Source: an uncultured Oscillospiraceae bacterium
GTDB taxonomy: Bacteria; Bacillota; Clostridia; Oscillospirales; Oscillospiraceae
Direction: 5' to 3'
Assembly (NCBI GenBank): GCA_947624985.1
Contig: CANQMO010000004.1
Coordinates: forward strand, 50,195-114,194
DNA length: 64,000 bases
Below are positions 48,098 to 58,436 of the stretch, in pieces. How positions within the stretch are numbered: the stretch's first letter is position 1; every line of letters begins with the position of its first letter. Position numbers and translations under genes: made by a program. The notes under the pieces are model-generated. The model saw nothing but the letters and a program-made list of their open reading frames with translations. It was not told the origin of the DNA and did no database searches.

Positions 48098-49452
48098 CTT
48101 TTGCGCACCTCCACCAGAAGTCCCTGTCTGTCCATAGCGGCGATGATCCGGTCCACGCTCTGCTCGCACAGCGCGGGGGTAGCGGCCTCCGCCATGACCC
48201 GCAGCACCGGCTCCGTGCCGCTCTTTCTGAGCAGCACCCGCCCGTCGCTGCCAAGCTCCTTCTCGACCGCGGCCACTTCCCGCTGCACCGCCGGGTCCGC
48301 CAGAGCCTGTTCCTTGTCGGTGACCACCACGTTCTTCAGCACCTGCGGGTACATCCGCACGGGCTTGGCCAGCGCGGACAGGGGCAGATTGGTCTGGACC
48401 ATCACCCGCATGACCATGATGGCGGTGATGAGCCCGTCGCCGGAGCGGGCGTACTTGCGGAAGATGATGTGCCCGGACTGCTCGCCGCCGATCAGGTGGT
48501 TGTTGGCCTTCATGTTCTCGTATACATACCTGTCGCCCACGGCGGTCTTTTCATAGCCTATACCCGCCGCGTCCAGAGCCTTGTAAAGGCCCAGATTGCT
48601 CATGACCGTGGTGACCACGGTGTTGCCGGGCAGGCCGCCCCGGCTCTTCATGAATTTGGCGCAGATATACATGATGGCGTCGCCGTTGACCACATTGCCC
48701 TGCTCATCCACGGCCAGGCACCGGTCCCCGTCGCCGTCAAAGGCGAAGCCGCAGTCCACCCGGTTCTCCCGGACGAATTCCTGCATTTGTTCGATGTGCG
48801 TGGAGCCGCAGCCCCGGTTTATGTTGGTGCCGTCCGGCCGGTCATTGATGACCAGCACCTTTGCTCCCAGAGCGGTGAACACGGCCCGGGCGATCATCCA
48901 GGTGCTGCCGTTGGCGCAGTCAAGGGCGATGGTGCGGTTCTCAAAAGGACAGTCCGCGATGGCCGTCAGACGGCCTATGTACCGGTTGCGGCCGGAATAG
49001 AAGTCCACCGTGCAGCCTATCTGGTCCCTGGTGGCATAAGGAAGCTCCGGTATCTGGCCGTCGATGTACTGCTCGATGGCGTTTTGCAGCGCGTCGTCCA
49101 TCTTCTCTCCCTCGCCGTTGAGGAGCTTGATACCGTTGTCGTAGTAGGGGTTGTGGCTGGCCGAGATCATCACGCCGCAGTCGAACCCCTCCGAGCGGGT
49201 GATATAGGCCACGCAGGGAGTGGTGGTCACATGCAGCAGATAGGCGTCCGCGCCGGAGGATACGATACCCGCCGCCAGCGCATTTTCATACATATAGCTG
49301 CTGCGGCGGGTGTCCTTGCCGATGACGATCTTTGCCTTGTGGTCCCGGCCATAGTGCCAGCCCAGATAACGTCCGATCCTGAAGGCGTGGACCGGGTTCA
49401 GATCCACGTTGGCCTCGCCCCGGAAACCGTCTGTTCCGAAATATTTTCCCAT
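48094..49452 (-). CDS. glmM: Phosphoglucosamine mutase
   Basis: 452 residues from ATG 49452, with GAGGAGAAAAGGG upstream; a longer frame to 49509 runs into the divergent promoter. The phosphoserine loop MISASHNPYYDNGIK, metal site FDGDGDR, sugar loop GGEQSGH and phosphate loop RKSGTEPVLRV are in place. It converts glucosamine-6-phosphate to glucosamine-1-phosphate for peptidoglycan synthesis. It is followed by a coupled hexapeptide-repeat acyltransferase-like gene. Confidence 0.95.
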   Translation of the reverse strand: MGKYFGTDGFRGEANVDLNPVHAFRIGRYLGWHYGRDHKAKIVIGKDTRRSSYMYENALAAGIVSSGADAYLLHVTTTPCVAYITRSEGFDCGVMISASHNPYYDNGIKLLNGEGEKMDDALQNAIEQYIDGQIPELPYATRDQIGCTVDFYSGRNRYIGRLTAIADCPFENRTIALDCANGSTWMIARAVFTALGAKVLVINDRPDGTNINRGCGSTHIEQMQEFVRENRVDCGFAFDGDGDRCLAVDEQGNVVNGDAIMYICAKFMKSRGGLPGNTVVTTVMSNLGLYKALDAAGIGYEKTAVGDRYVYENMKANNHLIGGEQSGHIIFRKYARSGDGLITAIMVMRVMVQTNLPLSALAKPVRMYPQVLKNVVVTDKEQALADPAVQREVAAVEKELGSDGRVLLRKSGTEPVLRVMAEAATPALCEQSVDRIIAAMDRQGLLVEVRKR

Positions 49453-49518
49453 CCCTTTTCTCCTCTTCCAAAAGATCGCCCGCTCATAAAACCGGGCGCG
49501 GCACGGCATACTATCGCC

Positions 49519-50199
49519 ATGCTGAAAGTAATACTATGCAATTCTATCGTCATATATGCCGTTCTCATCGCGTTTATGCGCGCCATGGGAAAGCGGCAGT
49601 TGGGGGAACTGGAGCCGTCGGAGCTCATCGTGACGATCCTCATCTCCGAGGTGTCCGCCACGCCCATCGTGGACCCGGAAAAGCCGCTTTACTACGGCCT
49701 CGTTCCGGCGGCCACGCTGTTCACGATGGAATTGATCCTGTCGCTGCTCATGGCCAGGAGCGTAAAATTCCGGGGCTTTCTCGCGGGAAAGCCCGCCCTG
49801 CTCATCCGCCACGGCAGGATCGACCAGAAGCAAATGCGCCGCAACCGCTTCACCCCGGACGAGCTGGCCGAAGCTCTGCGCAATCAGGGCGCGCTGGATC
49901 TCAATGAGGTGGAGTACGCCATTTTGGAGACAGACGGCCAGCTGAACGTGATCCTTACCCCGGGCAGCCGCCCGGTCACCGCCGCCCAGATGAACGTGGC
50001 CGCGGAGGATACGGGCTACCCCCTCATCGTTATCAACGAGGGCCGGGTCATGACGGAGAATCTGAAAATACTGGGAAAGGACGAGAAGTGGCTGGAAAAG
50101 TATCTCCGCAGCCAAAAGCTGTCCTCTCCCAAGGATGTGTATATGATGACGGCGGACATGGCCGGCGGGATATTCCTGTCGCCGAAGCAGCGGTCTTAA
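49519..50199 (+). CDS. DUF421 (YetF-like) membrane protein
   Basis: 226 residues: two or three N-terminal membrane helices (NSIVIYAVLIAFMRAMGKRQLGELEPSELIVTILISEV), then a soluble DUF421 domain (RNRFTPDELAEALRNQGALDLNEVEYAILETDGQLNVI). In Bacillus several DUF421 proteins are forespore-made and affect the spore membrane. No ribosome site precedes ATG 49519. CATACTAT lies at 49507-49514, directly upstream, with TCATAA 17 bases earlier, resembling sigma-G/E promoters. The mRNA would be nearly leaderless. It ends three bases from the convergent nrdR stop. Confidence 0.88.
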   Translation: MLKVILCNSIVIYAVLIAFMRAMGKRQLGELEPSELIVTILISEVSATPIVDPEKPLYYGLVPAATLFTMELILSLLMARSVKFRGFLAGKPALLIRHGRIDQKQMRRNRFTPDELAEALRNQGALDLNEVEYAILETDGQLNVILTPGSRPVTAAQMNVAAEDTGYPLIVINEGRVMTENLKILGKDEKWLEKYLRSQKLSSPKDVYMMTADMAGGIFLSPKQRS

Positions 50200-50202
50200 G
50201 CC

Positions 50203-50670
50203 TTAGGCCTCCTTGGTCTTGTCCCCCAGGAGCTTTGTCAGCTCGTCCATAAAGGTATTGATGTCCTTGAACTGGCGGTAGACGCTGGCAAAGCGGACAT
50301 AGGACACCTCGTCCACGCTTTTCAACTGCTCCATCACCATGTCGCCGATCTCGGCGGTGGTTATCTCCCGCTCCAGAGCGCTTTGCAGCTCCGACTCGAT
50401 CCCGTCGGCGATGGACTCGATCTGGTCCAGAGGCACCGTGCGCTTTTCACAGGCCCGGACCATGCTGTTGATGAGCTTCACCTTGTCGAAGGTCTGGCGG
50501 CTGCCGTCCCGCTTGACCACCACCAGCGGCATCCGCTCCACCTTTTCATAGGTGGTGAACCGCTTGCCGCACATCAGGCACTCCCGCCGGCGGCGGATGG
50601 TGCTGCCCTCGTCTGCGGGGCGCGAGTCGATGACCTTGCTCTCGGCGTAGGCGCAATAGGGGCATTTCAT
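50203..50670 (-). CDS. nrdR: Transcriptional repressor NrdR
   Basis: 155 residues from ATG 50670, with GGGAGGA upstream. The N-terminal zinc ribbon (CPYC ... [17 protein letters not shown]) and ATP-cone domain ([27 protein letters not shown]) are complete. NrdR represses ribonucleotide reductase genes when dATP binds the cone. No nrd genes are in the window. A consensus extended -10 (TGCTATAAT, minus strand, 50719-50727) lies about 50 bases upstream. Confidence 0.96.
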   Translation of the reverse strand: MKCPYCAYAESKVIDSRPADEGSTIRRRRECLMCGKRFTTYEKVERMPLVVVKRDGSRQTFDKVKLINSMVRACEKRTVPLDQIESIADGIESELQSALEREITTAEIGDMVMEQLKSVDEVSYVRFASVYRQFKDINTFMDELTKLLGDKTKEA

Positions 50671-50718
50671 ATTATGTGTTCCTCCCAATCAGAACGAATA
50701 TGTATATTGATTTACATA

Positions 50719-50727
50719 ATTATAGCA
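50719..50727 (-). promoter_or_regulatory. Extended -10 promoter of nrdR
   Basis: Minus-strand TGCTATAAT at 50719-50727; no clear -35. The same TGCTATAAT occurs at ireB (264-272). Confidence 0.6.
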
Positions 50728-50791
50728 CACCCTCTCCGAAAATGCTACAAAAACTTGCACGGACCGCAAAAAATAAGTTACATAATCCAAA

Positions 50792-50816
50792 AAGCCGCCG
50801 GGGCGTCCGGCGGCTT
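50792..50816 (-). terminator. Terminator for the long leftward alaS-to-toprim operon
   Basis: AAGCCGCCGG (50792-50801), 5-base loop, CCGGCGGCTT (50807-50816), then T5 on the minus strand. It lies 286 bases past the last leftward gene (51102), so the operon's 3' end runs antisense through the small rightward gene at 50885. Confidence 0.75.
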
Positions 50817-50849
50817 GAAATATCTTCCATTTTTACCGTATACTGTGCC

Positions 50850-50878
50850 TTGCGCCCGGCCGCCGAAGCGGGTAAAAT
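50850..50878 (+). promoter_or_regulatory. Promoter of the small membrane protein, leaderless spacing
   Basis: TTGCGC (50850-50855), 17 bases, TAAAAT (50873-50878), then exactly six bases to ATG 50885 and no ribosome site. Confidence 0.6.
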
Positions 50879-50884
50879 GGGCCC

Positions 50885-51124
50885 ATGAAAGAGTTTTTAC
50901 ATAGCTTCAGAAAAATATCGGCCGCGGGGCTCCTGGGGGTGCGCATCGTGCTGGCGATGTGCTGCGTCATGGCGTTCGCGGCTTTCGTGCTATGTCTTTT
51001 CGCGGGAGCGCCCGCCGCCGGGAATTTCCGTGTCTACCGGCTGGCGCAGGCCCTGGCGGAGACCCCGGCAGGGGTGCTGCTGCTGGCGGGGATCGCACTG
51101 ATCATCGTGGAAAATCCACGATGA
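50885..51124 (+). CDS. Small membrane protein, unknown function
   Basis: 79 residues with two hydrophobic helices (LLGVRIVLAMCCVMAFAAFVLCLFAG and VLLLAGIALIIVE) and a basic N terminus (MKEFLHSFRKIS). Not recognised. It has a promoter with leaderless spacing. Its last 23 bases overlap the end of the convergent toprim gene, and the whole gene is antisense to the leftward operon's 3' end up to the terminator at 50816. The coherent protein and promoter suggest it is real, but conservation has not been checked. Confidence 0.55.
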   Translation: MKEFLHSFRKISAAGLLGVRIVLAMCCVMAFAAFVLCLFAGAPAAGNFRVYRLAQALAETPAGVLLLAGIALIIVENPR

Positions 51125-51698
51125 CACGCTCCAGCTCCTCCCGGCTGTACAGGGCGTTCAGCACGTCCAGAAGGCCGTTGGCGGTGAGCTTTTCCGGCAG
51201 GTCCAGAGCCCTTTTCAGCGCGCTCCGGCGGGCGGCGCTGTCCGGCCGGCCGGCGAGCCCCAGCGCGTAGAGCTCCGCCTTTGTGATAGGCGGGTGGCTC
51301 GCTGCGTCCGTCTGCCGGTCCTCCACGGTGGCCCCCGCCCGGCGCAGCGCCTGCTCCAGCACGGCGGGGCTCATGCCCTCCACACCCAAAAGTCCCTCTT
51401 TGGAGGGGCTTTTTTTGCGCCGCTCCTTGCCGGGTACGTCGGGGATGTAGGCGTGCTTGACCAGGGCGGGGTCGATGGCGCCTTTCAAAAAGCTGCGGAT
51501 GAGAAATCCGCCCCCGTCGCTGTCGGTGAGCACCACCAGCCCCCGGGCCTCCGCCAGACGGCGCAGCAGCGCCAGCTTCTCTTTATCGGAAAACACACCG
51601 AACCCGCCGGTGTCCACGATCACCGCGTCGACCACGTTTTCCAGCGCGGCCCTGTCGTAGCGCCCCTCTACCACGATGGCCTCCCGTATGCGTATCAT
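51102..51698 (-). CDS. RNase M5-like toprim-domain protein (DUF4093)
   Basis: 198 residues from ATG 51698, overlapping the holA stop by four bases. The N-terminal toprim motif is AIVVEGRYDRAALENVVDAVIVDTGGFGVF, with LVVLTDSDGGG as the acidic motif, followed by HAYIPDVPGKERRK and a C-terminal DUF4093 region (TKAELYALGLAG). Related RNase M5 matures 5S rRNA in Bacillus; this clostridial form is probably an equivalent nuclease. It is the last gene of the comEC-holA operon. Confidence 0.85.
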   Translation of the reverse strand: MIRIREAIVVEGRYDRAALENVVDAVIVDTGGFGVFSDKEKLALLRRLAEARGLVVLTDSDGGGFLIRSFLKGAIDPALVKHAYIPDVPGKERRKKSPSKEGLLGVEGMSPAVLEQALRRAGATVEDRQTDAASHPPITKAELYALGLAGRPDSAARRSALKRALDLPEKLTANGLLDVLNALYSREELERVIVDFPR

Positions 51699-52741
51699 GT
51701 CCGGTCCATAGCCAAGCGCAGGATGAGCTCCTTCATCAGCGCCTCCGGCTCTCCGCCGGTGTCCTTCATGGCGTAATCGCACTGGGCGCAGAAGCTCACG
51801 GCCCGGGCCAGCCGCTCCGCGGAAAAGCGTTTGCAGGCTTTTTGCAGCAGCCGCAGGGGGTAGCTCCTGCCGGAAAGCTCCGGCACGCAGGCGGTGATAT
51901 ATGCCTCGCCCTGGCCGCTGTCGGCGGCGATCCGGGCCACATACAGCCGCCGGAACTGCTCGCTTATCATGGCGATCTGCCGCTGGGGGGGCTCGTCCTT
52001 GTCCGAGAGCAGGTCCGCCAGAAGCCGGGCGGCCTTGTCATACTCCCCCGCCCCCAGCGCGTCGGTCAGGTCGAAAATGGTGGTCTCCGGGGCCTTTTTC
52101 GCCACCGCGTCAATGTCCGCCCGGGTGATATTTTTCTGGGAAGCGTAGCCCGCGATCTTCAGTATCTCGGGGATGAGGGCGTTCATCCTGTCGCCGCAGA
52201 CCCAGATGAGATAGCTGGCCGTAGGCGGGTCGATGGTCTTGCCCAGATCCTCCGCCCGGCGGGCCACCCAGCGGATCAGCGCCCCCTCCCCAGGGCTCGT
52301 GAACGCCAGGTCCCGCCCGGCCTTTTTCATGGCCTTCACCGGTGCCAGCCGGTTGTCCGGGGCATAGCCGGGAGAAAAGACGAAGGCCACCGTGGCCCAT
52401 TCGGGCACGTCCTCCAAAAAAGCCTTCAAGGCCTCCGGGTCGTAAGCGCCGGTCCGGTTCACGTCAAAGTCCCGCACCTCCGTCAGGGTCCGCTCGCCCA
52501 TGAAGGGCATGGCCTCCACGCTCTGCCGCAGCAGGCCCATATCCAGACCGGGGCCCTGGAGCCGGTGGTAGTTGAACGCCTCTGTCCCCTCCGGCAGGCA
52601 CAGTTTTTTCAGCTCCGCCAGATAGCTGTCCCGCAGGTAATCCTCCTCCCCCCGGAGAAGGTACACCCGCCCGGGCCCCTCCCGTTGGAGGGTCTTTATC
52701 GCGGCGCTGTAATCCAGAGCGTTCTTATCCTGTCTCGCCAA
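51695..52741 (-). CDS. holA: DNA polymerase III subunit delta
   Basis: 348 residues from TTG 52741, which has GGAGGAGAG directly upstream and gives the natural start ARQDKNALDY. The longer frame lies inside comEC. The HolA pattern is visible: VYLLRGEEDYLRDSYL, AFNYHRLQG, VFVFSPGY-like FVFSPGYAPDNRL, and FDLTDALGAGEYDKAARLLADLL. The delta subunit opens the sliding clamp within the clamp loader. The start lies 17 bases inside the comEC 3' end; the stop overlaps the next start (ATGA). Confidence 0.92.
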   Translation of the reverse strand: MARQDKNALDYSAAIKTLQREGPGRVYLLRGEEDYLRDSYLAELKKLCLPEGTEAFNYHRLQGPGLDMGLLRQSVEAMPFMGERTLTEVRDFDVNRTGAYDPEALKAFLEDVPEWATVAFVFSPGYAPDNRLAPVKAMKKAGRDLAFTSPGEGALIRWVARRAEDLGKTIDPPTASYLIWVCGDRMNALIPEILKIAGYASQKNITRADIDAVAKKAPETTIFDLTDALGAGEYDKAARLLADLLSDKDEPPQRQIAMISEQFRRLYVARIAADSGQGEAYITACVPELSGRSYPLRLLQKACKRFSAERLARAVSFCAQCDYAMKDTGGEPEALMKELILRLAMDRT

Positions 52742-55013
52742 GGCTCTCTCCTCCCAGATCAATGACCACGTTCCCCTGCTGGTCGGTGCGCGCAACGGTG
52801 TCGCAGTAGTATCCCAGCCGCTCCATCACGTCGGGCGCCGGCAGGCCATAGGGATTGTACCCTACGCTGACCACCGCCGTCTCCGGCTGGGCCGCCAGCA
52901 AAAACAGCAGGCTGGACGCGGACCGGGACCCGTGGTGGCCCGCCACCAGTATGTCCACATCGGGCACCGCCCAGGCCTCCAGCAGCGCGCTCTCCGCCTC
53001 CCGGCCCGCGTCGCCCATGACCAGCGTCTGCATTTGGCCCATCCTGGCCAGCACCACGATGCCCCGCTCGTTCATATCGCTCTCCCCCATGGGCAGCAGC
53101 AGATCGAATCCCATCCCGCCCACGGAGACGCTCGTCTCCTCGCTGAGGAGCAACACCGGCACGCCCTGCCGCTCCGCCGCCGACAGCACCTCGTCCCGCT
53201 GCCAGTCCGTGTCGTCCACATCCTCCGGCAGCACCAGCTGTCCCACGTCCATACGGTACAGCAGCGTCTCTACGCCGTTTGCGTGGTCGGCGTGCAGATG
53301 GGTCAGCACCAGCATGTCGATACGGGTCTTGCCAATGCTCATAAGGTAATTGGCGGCGACGTCACCGGCGCTGGTCCAGCCGCTCCCGCCGCAGTCCACC
53401 ACCACCGCGGCCTCGCTGTTGGCCAGCACCACGCACTCGCCCTGGCCCACGTCCAGTACGGCCACCTGCCCTTCTCCGGCGCGGAGGGACAGCTTGTTCC
53501 ACACCAGCACCGCCATCAGGCCGATCACCGCCAGGCACACCGGGACCCCAAGGCGCACGGACTGGCCTCTTTTCCGCAGGGCGTGCCACAAAACGAACAG
53601 CACATAGACCCCCGCCAGCCAGAGCCACGTCTCGGCCCGGTCCATGGTGAGGCTGGACGCGGGCAGACCGGCCACAGCCCTGTACACCCACATGCACCAC
53701 CGCACCGGCCAGCCCAGGACCCCGGCCGCGGCCGCCGCCGGTCCCGGCCAGAAGGCCCCCACGGCGCACACCACCAGCCCCGCCGCGAATACGCACTCCA
53801 CCACGAACAGCGTCAGCAGATTCGCCAGCAGCGAATAGAGAGGCAGCTGGCCGAAATAGACCGCGGTCAGCGGCACGGAAAAAGCCGTGGCACTCACGGT
53901 ACAGGCCACGTTCTCCGCCACATAGGCCGCCAGAGCGTTCTGCATGGGCAGACGCCCGTCCATCCAGCGCATGATCCGCGGCAGCAGATACACCAGCCCC
54001 GCCATGCACGCGAAGCTCAGCTGCAATCCCACCCCGCCGATGGCCATGGGGTTCACGATGAGCAGCGCCAGCAGCGCCGCGGCAAGGCTGGTCGTCCCGT
54101 CCGCCTCCCGCTTTACCACCGGCGCCATCAGATACAGCGCCTGCATCACCGCCGCCCGGACCACCGACGCCCGGCAGCCCGCCATCAGCGCGTACAGTCC
54201 GATCAGCGGCAGACACAGCAGGCTCGTCCGGCGGCCCTTACCCAGCAGAAGCCGCAAAAAGGCCACCAGCACGAACATATGCATGCCGCTCACCGCCACG
54301 ATGTGCAGCACCCCGGCGGTGCGCATGGCGGTGTAATTCTCCGTGTCCTCCTGCAATTGCAGCGTGTTGCCGGTGAGCAGACCTTTCACAAACGGCGCTG
54401 TGTCCGCCGGGAAAAGCCTGTCGCAGAGCTCCTCCACCCTGTGGCTCAGCCGCTGGGGGAACCATCGCCATGAATGCGCCGCCCGGCCCGTAACAGTCAG
54501 GGTGTCCTGCTGTATGTATCCGAGAAGATCGTGGTCCTGGGAGGTATATATCCGGCTGCGGGCCCCCTGCCGCGTCACGGCGGAGGTGACCTTGATCTGC
54601 ACGCTCACGGTATCGCCGGGCTCCAGCTCCGGCAGGACGCCGTCATACATATACAGCAACGCCTTCTCCCGGGGCGCCCCGTCCGTCACCCGGACCTCCA
54701 CCCGCTCGTAATCCTCGTGCCGCTCCACATAGTCGTTGATCGTGGCGGAGATCGTGACTGTTTCCCCCACCAGCGCCTCAGAAGGACCGACATGGATGGC
54801 ATAGTGTCCCCACCAGCAGAGAAGCCCCGCCGCCGCGGACAGACACAGCGTCAGGGCCTTGGCCCGGCAGGTACGGTCCCGCAGCAGCGGCGCGGCCAGC
54901 GCCAAAACGGCAAGAGCCGCCGCATAAAGCGGCAGCTCCTCCCTTTTCAGCACATACTCCGCCAGGCCCGCTGCCACGGCAAAGCCCAGCGCCGCCCATG
55001 CCAGCCTGCGCAT
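52725..55013 (-). CDS. comEC: ComEC/Rec2 family DNA-uptake channel protein
   Basis: 762 residues with all three ComEC parts. An N-terminal DUF4131/OB-like domain (residues ~60-200) is followed by the competence membrane domain (APFVKGLLTGNTLQL, LHIVAVSGMHM, ALMAGCRASVVRAAVM). A C-terminal metallo-beta-lactamase-like domain begins VAVLDVGQGECVVL and holds LTHLHADHANG and VAGHHGS. ComEC forms the channel for single-stranded DNA import. No comEA is next to it. ATG lies one base after the HIT gene stop. Complete motifs suggest a functional protein; competence in this lineage is unproven. Confidence 0.95.
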   Translation of the reverse strand: MRRLAWAALGFAVAAGLAEYVLKREELPLYAAALAVLALAAPLLRDRTCRAKALTLCLSAAAGLLCWWGHYAIHVGPSEALVGETVTISATINDYVERHEDYERVEVRVTDGAPREKALLYMYDGVLPELEPGDTVSVQIKVTSAVTRQGARSRIYTSQDHDLLGYIQQDTLTVTGRAAHSWRWFPQRLSHRVEELCDRLFPADTAPFVKGLLTGNTLQLQEDTENYTAMRTAGVLHIVAVSGMHMFVLVAFLRLLLGKGRRTSLLCLPLIGLYALMAGCRASVVRAAVMQALYLMAPVVKREADGTTSLAAALLALLIVNPMAIGGVGLQLSFACMAGLVYLLPRIMRWMDGRLPMQNALAAYVAENVACTVSATAFSVPLTAVYFGQLPLYSLLANLLTLFVVECVFAAGLVVCAVGAFWPGPAAAAAGVLGWPVRWCMWVYRAVAGLPASSLTMDRAETWLWLAGVYVLFVLWHALRKRGQSVRLGVPVCLAVIGLMAVLVWNKLSLRAGEGQVAVLDVGQGECVVLANSEAAVVVDCGGSGWTSAGDVAANYLMSIGKTRIDMLVLTHLHADHANGVETLLYRMDVGQLVLPEDVDDTDWQRDEVLSAAERQGVPVLLLSEETSVSVGGMGFDLLLPMGESDMNERGIVVLARMGQMQTLVMGDAGREAESALLEAWAVPDVDILVAGHHGSRSASSLLFLLAAQPETAVVSVGYNPYGLPAPDVMERLGYYCDTVARTDQQGNVVIDLGGESLGETG

Positions 55014-55014
55014 A

Positions 55015-55377
55015 TCAGCCCATCCGGTCGGACAGGCGTTTTCCGCCCAGGATGTGGAAGTGCAGATGGGGCACCGTCTGGCCCGCGTCGGCCCCCACGT
55101 TGGAGACCACGCGCCAGCCGTCCGCCAGCTTTTCCCGGGCTGCTATCCGCGCGATCACGGTGAAGATATGTCCCACCAGAGCGGCGTTATCTCCTGTGAT
55201 CTCCGCGCAGGAGGCGACATGGGTCCTGGGCACCACCAGAATATGGGTGGGCGCCTGTGGATCGATGTCCCGGAAGGCGTAGCACAGATCGTCCTCATAC
55301 ACCTTGTTGGAGGGTATCTCCCCATTGATTATTTTACAGAAAAGGCAGTCCGCGTCGTGATTCAGGTCCTTGCTCAT
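55015..55377 (-). CDS. HIT family protein
   Basis: 120 residues from ATG 55377, with GAGGTG upstream. CLFCKIINGEIPSNKVYEDD at the N terminus and the histidine triad HLHFHILGG near the C terminus identify a HINT/HIT hydrolase (purine nucleoside phosphoramidase type). It acts on nucleotide conjugates in the cytoplasm. It lies between a cupin gene and comEC in the long leftward operon. Confidence 0.94.
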   Translation of the reverse strand: MSKDLNHDADCLFCKIINGEIPSNKVYEDDLCYAFRDIDPQAPTHILVVPRTHVASCAEITGDNAALVGHIFTVIARIAAREKLADGWRVVSNVGADAGQTVPHLHFHILGGKRLSDRMG

Positions 55378-55387
55378 CTCTCGCACC

Positions 55388-55717
55388 TCACTGTTTGGGA
55401 ATCACGGCGAAGAACACCAGATCCTCGTCGCCGGTGTTCTCCAGCCCGTGGGCATGGCCCTTGGGGCAGTGGTGGCATTTGCCGGGCGAGACGGGCTCAT
55501 ACCGCCCGTCGTAGTACATCCGGCCCGTGCCGGACAGATAGTAGACCGTCTCCGAATCGTCCTCATGGGTGTGGACGCCGAGCGTAGCGCCCGGCTCCAG
55601 CCGGCCCAGCATGATGGTATTGTCCGGGGTCTGCACGCACTTGCGGTAAAGCTCCTTCTCCCCGCCTCTGGCGTGGGGGACCGCCGTCTCGCGCATATCG
55701 TCAAAAGCGACCAGCAT
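55388..55717 (-). CDS. Cupin domain protein
   Basis: 109 residues forming a single cupin barrel. Motif 1 is GVHTHEDDSETVYYLSGTG (His, His, Glu metal ligands) and motif 2 is PGKCHHCPKGHAHGLENTG. Metal binding is likely; activity cannot be predicted. AAAGGAG precedes the ATG, 15 bases after alaS, so it belongs to the alaS operon. Confidence 0.9.
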   Translation of the reverse strand: MLVAFDDMRETAVPHARGGEKELYRKCVQTPDNTIMLGRLEPGATLGVHTHEDDSETVYYLSGTGRMYYDGRYEPVSPGKCHHCPKGHAHGLENTGDEDLVFFAVIPKQ

Positions 55718-55732
55718 GAAACCGCTCCTTTC

Positions 55733-58402
<2,670 letters not shown>

Positions 58403-58436
58403 TTTGTCAACCTCTTGTATATGCTGAATTTAGTCT

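Noticed and set aside
58403..58436. T-box or other leader upstream of alaS
   Set aside because: Only 34 bases separate alaS from the mltG stop; no room for a T-box structure.
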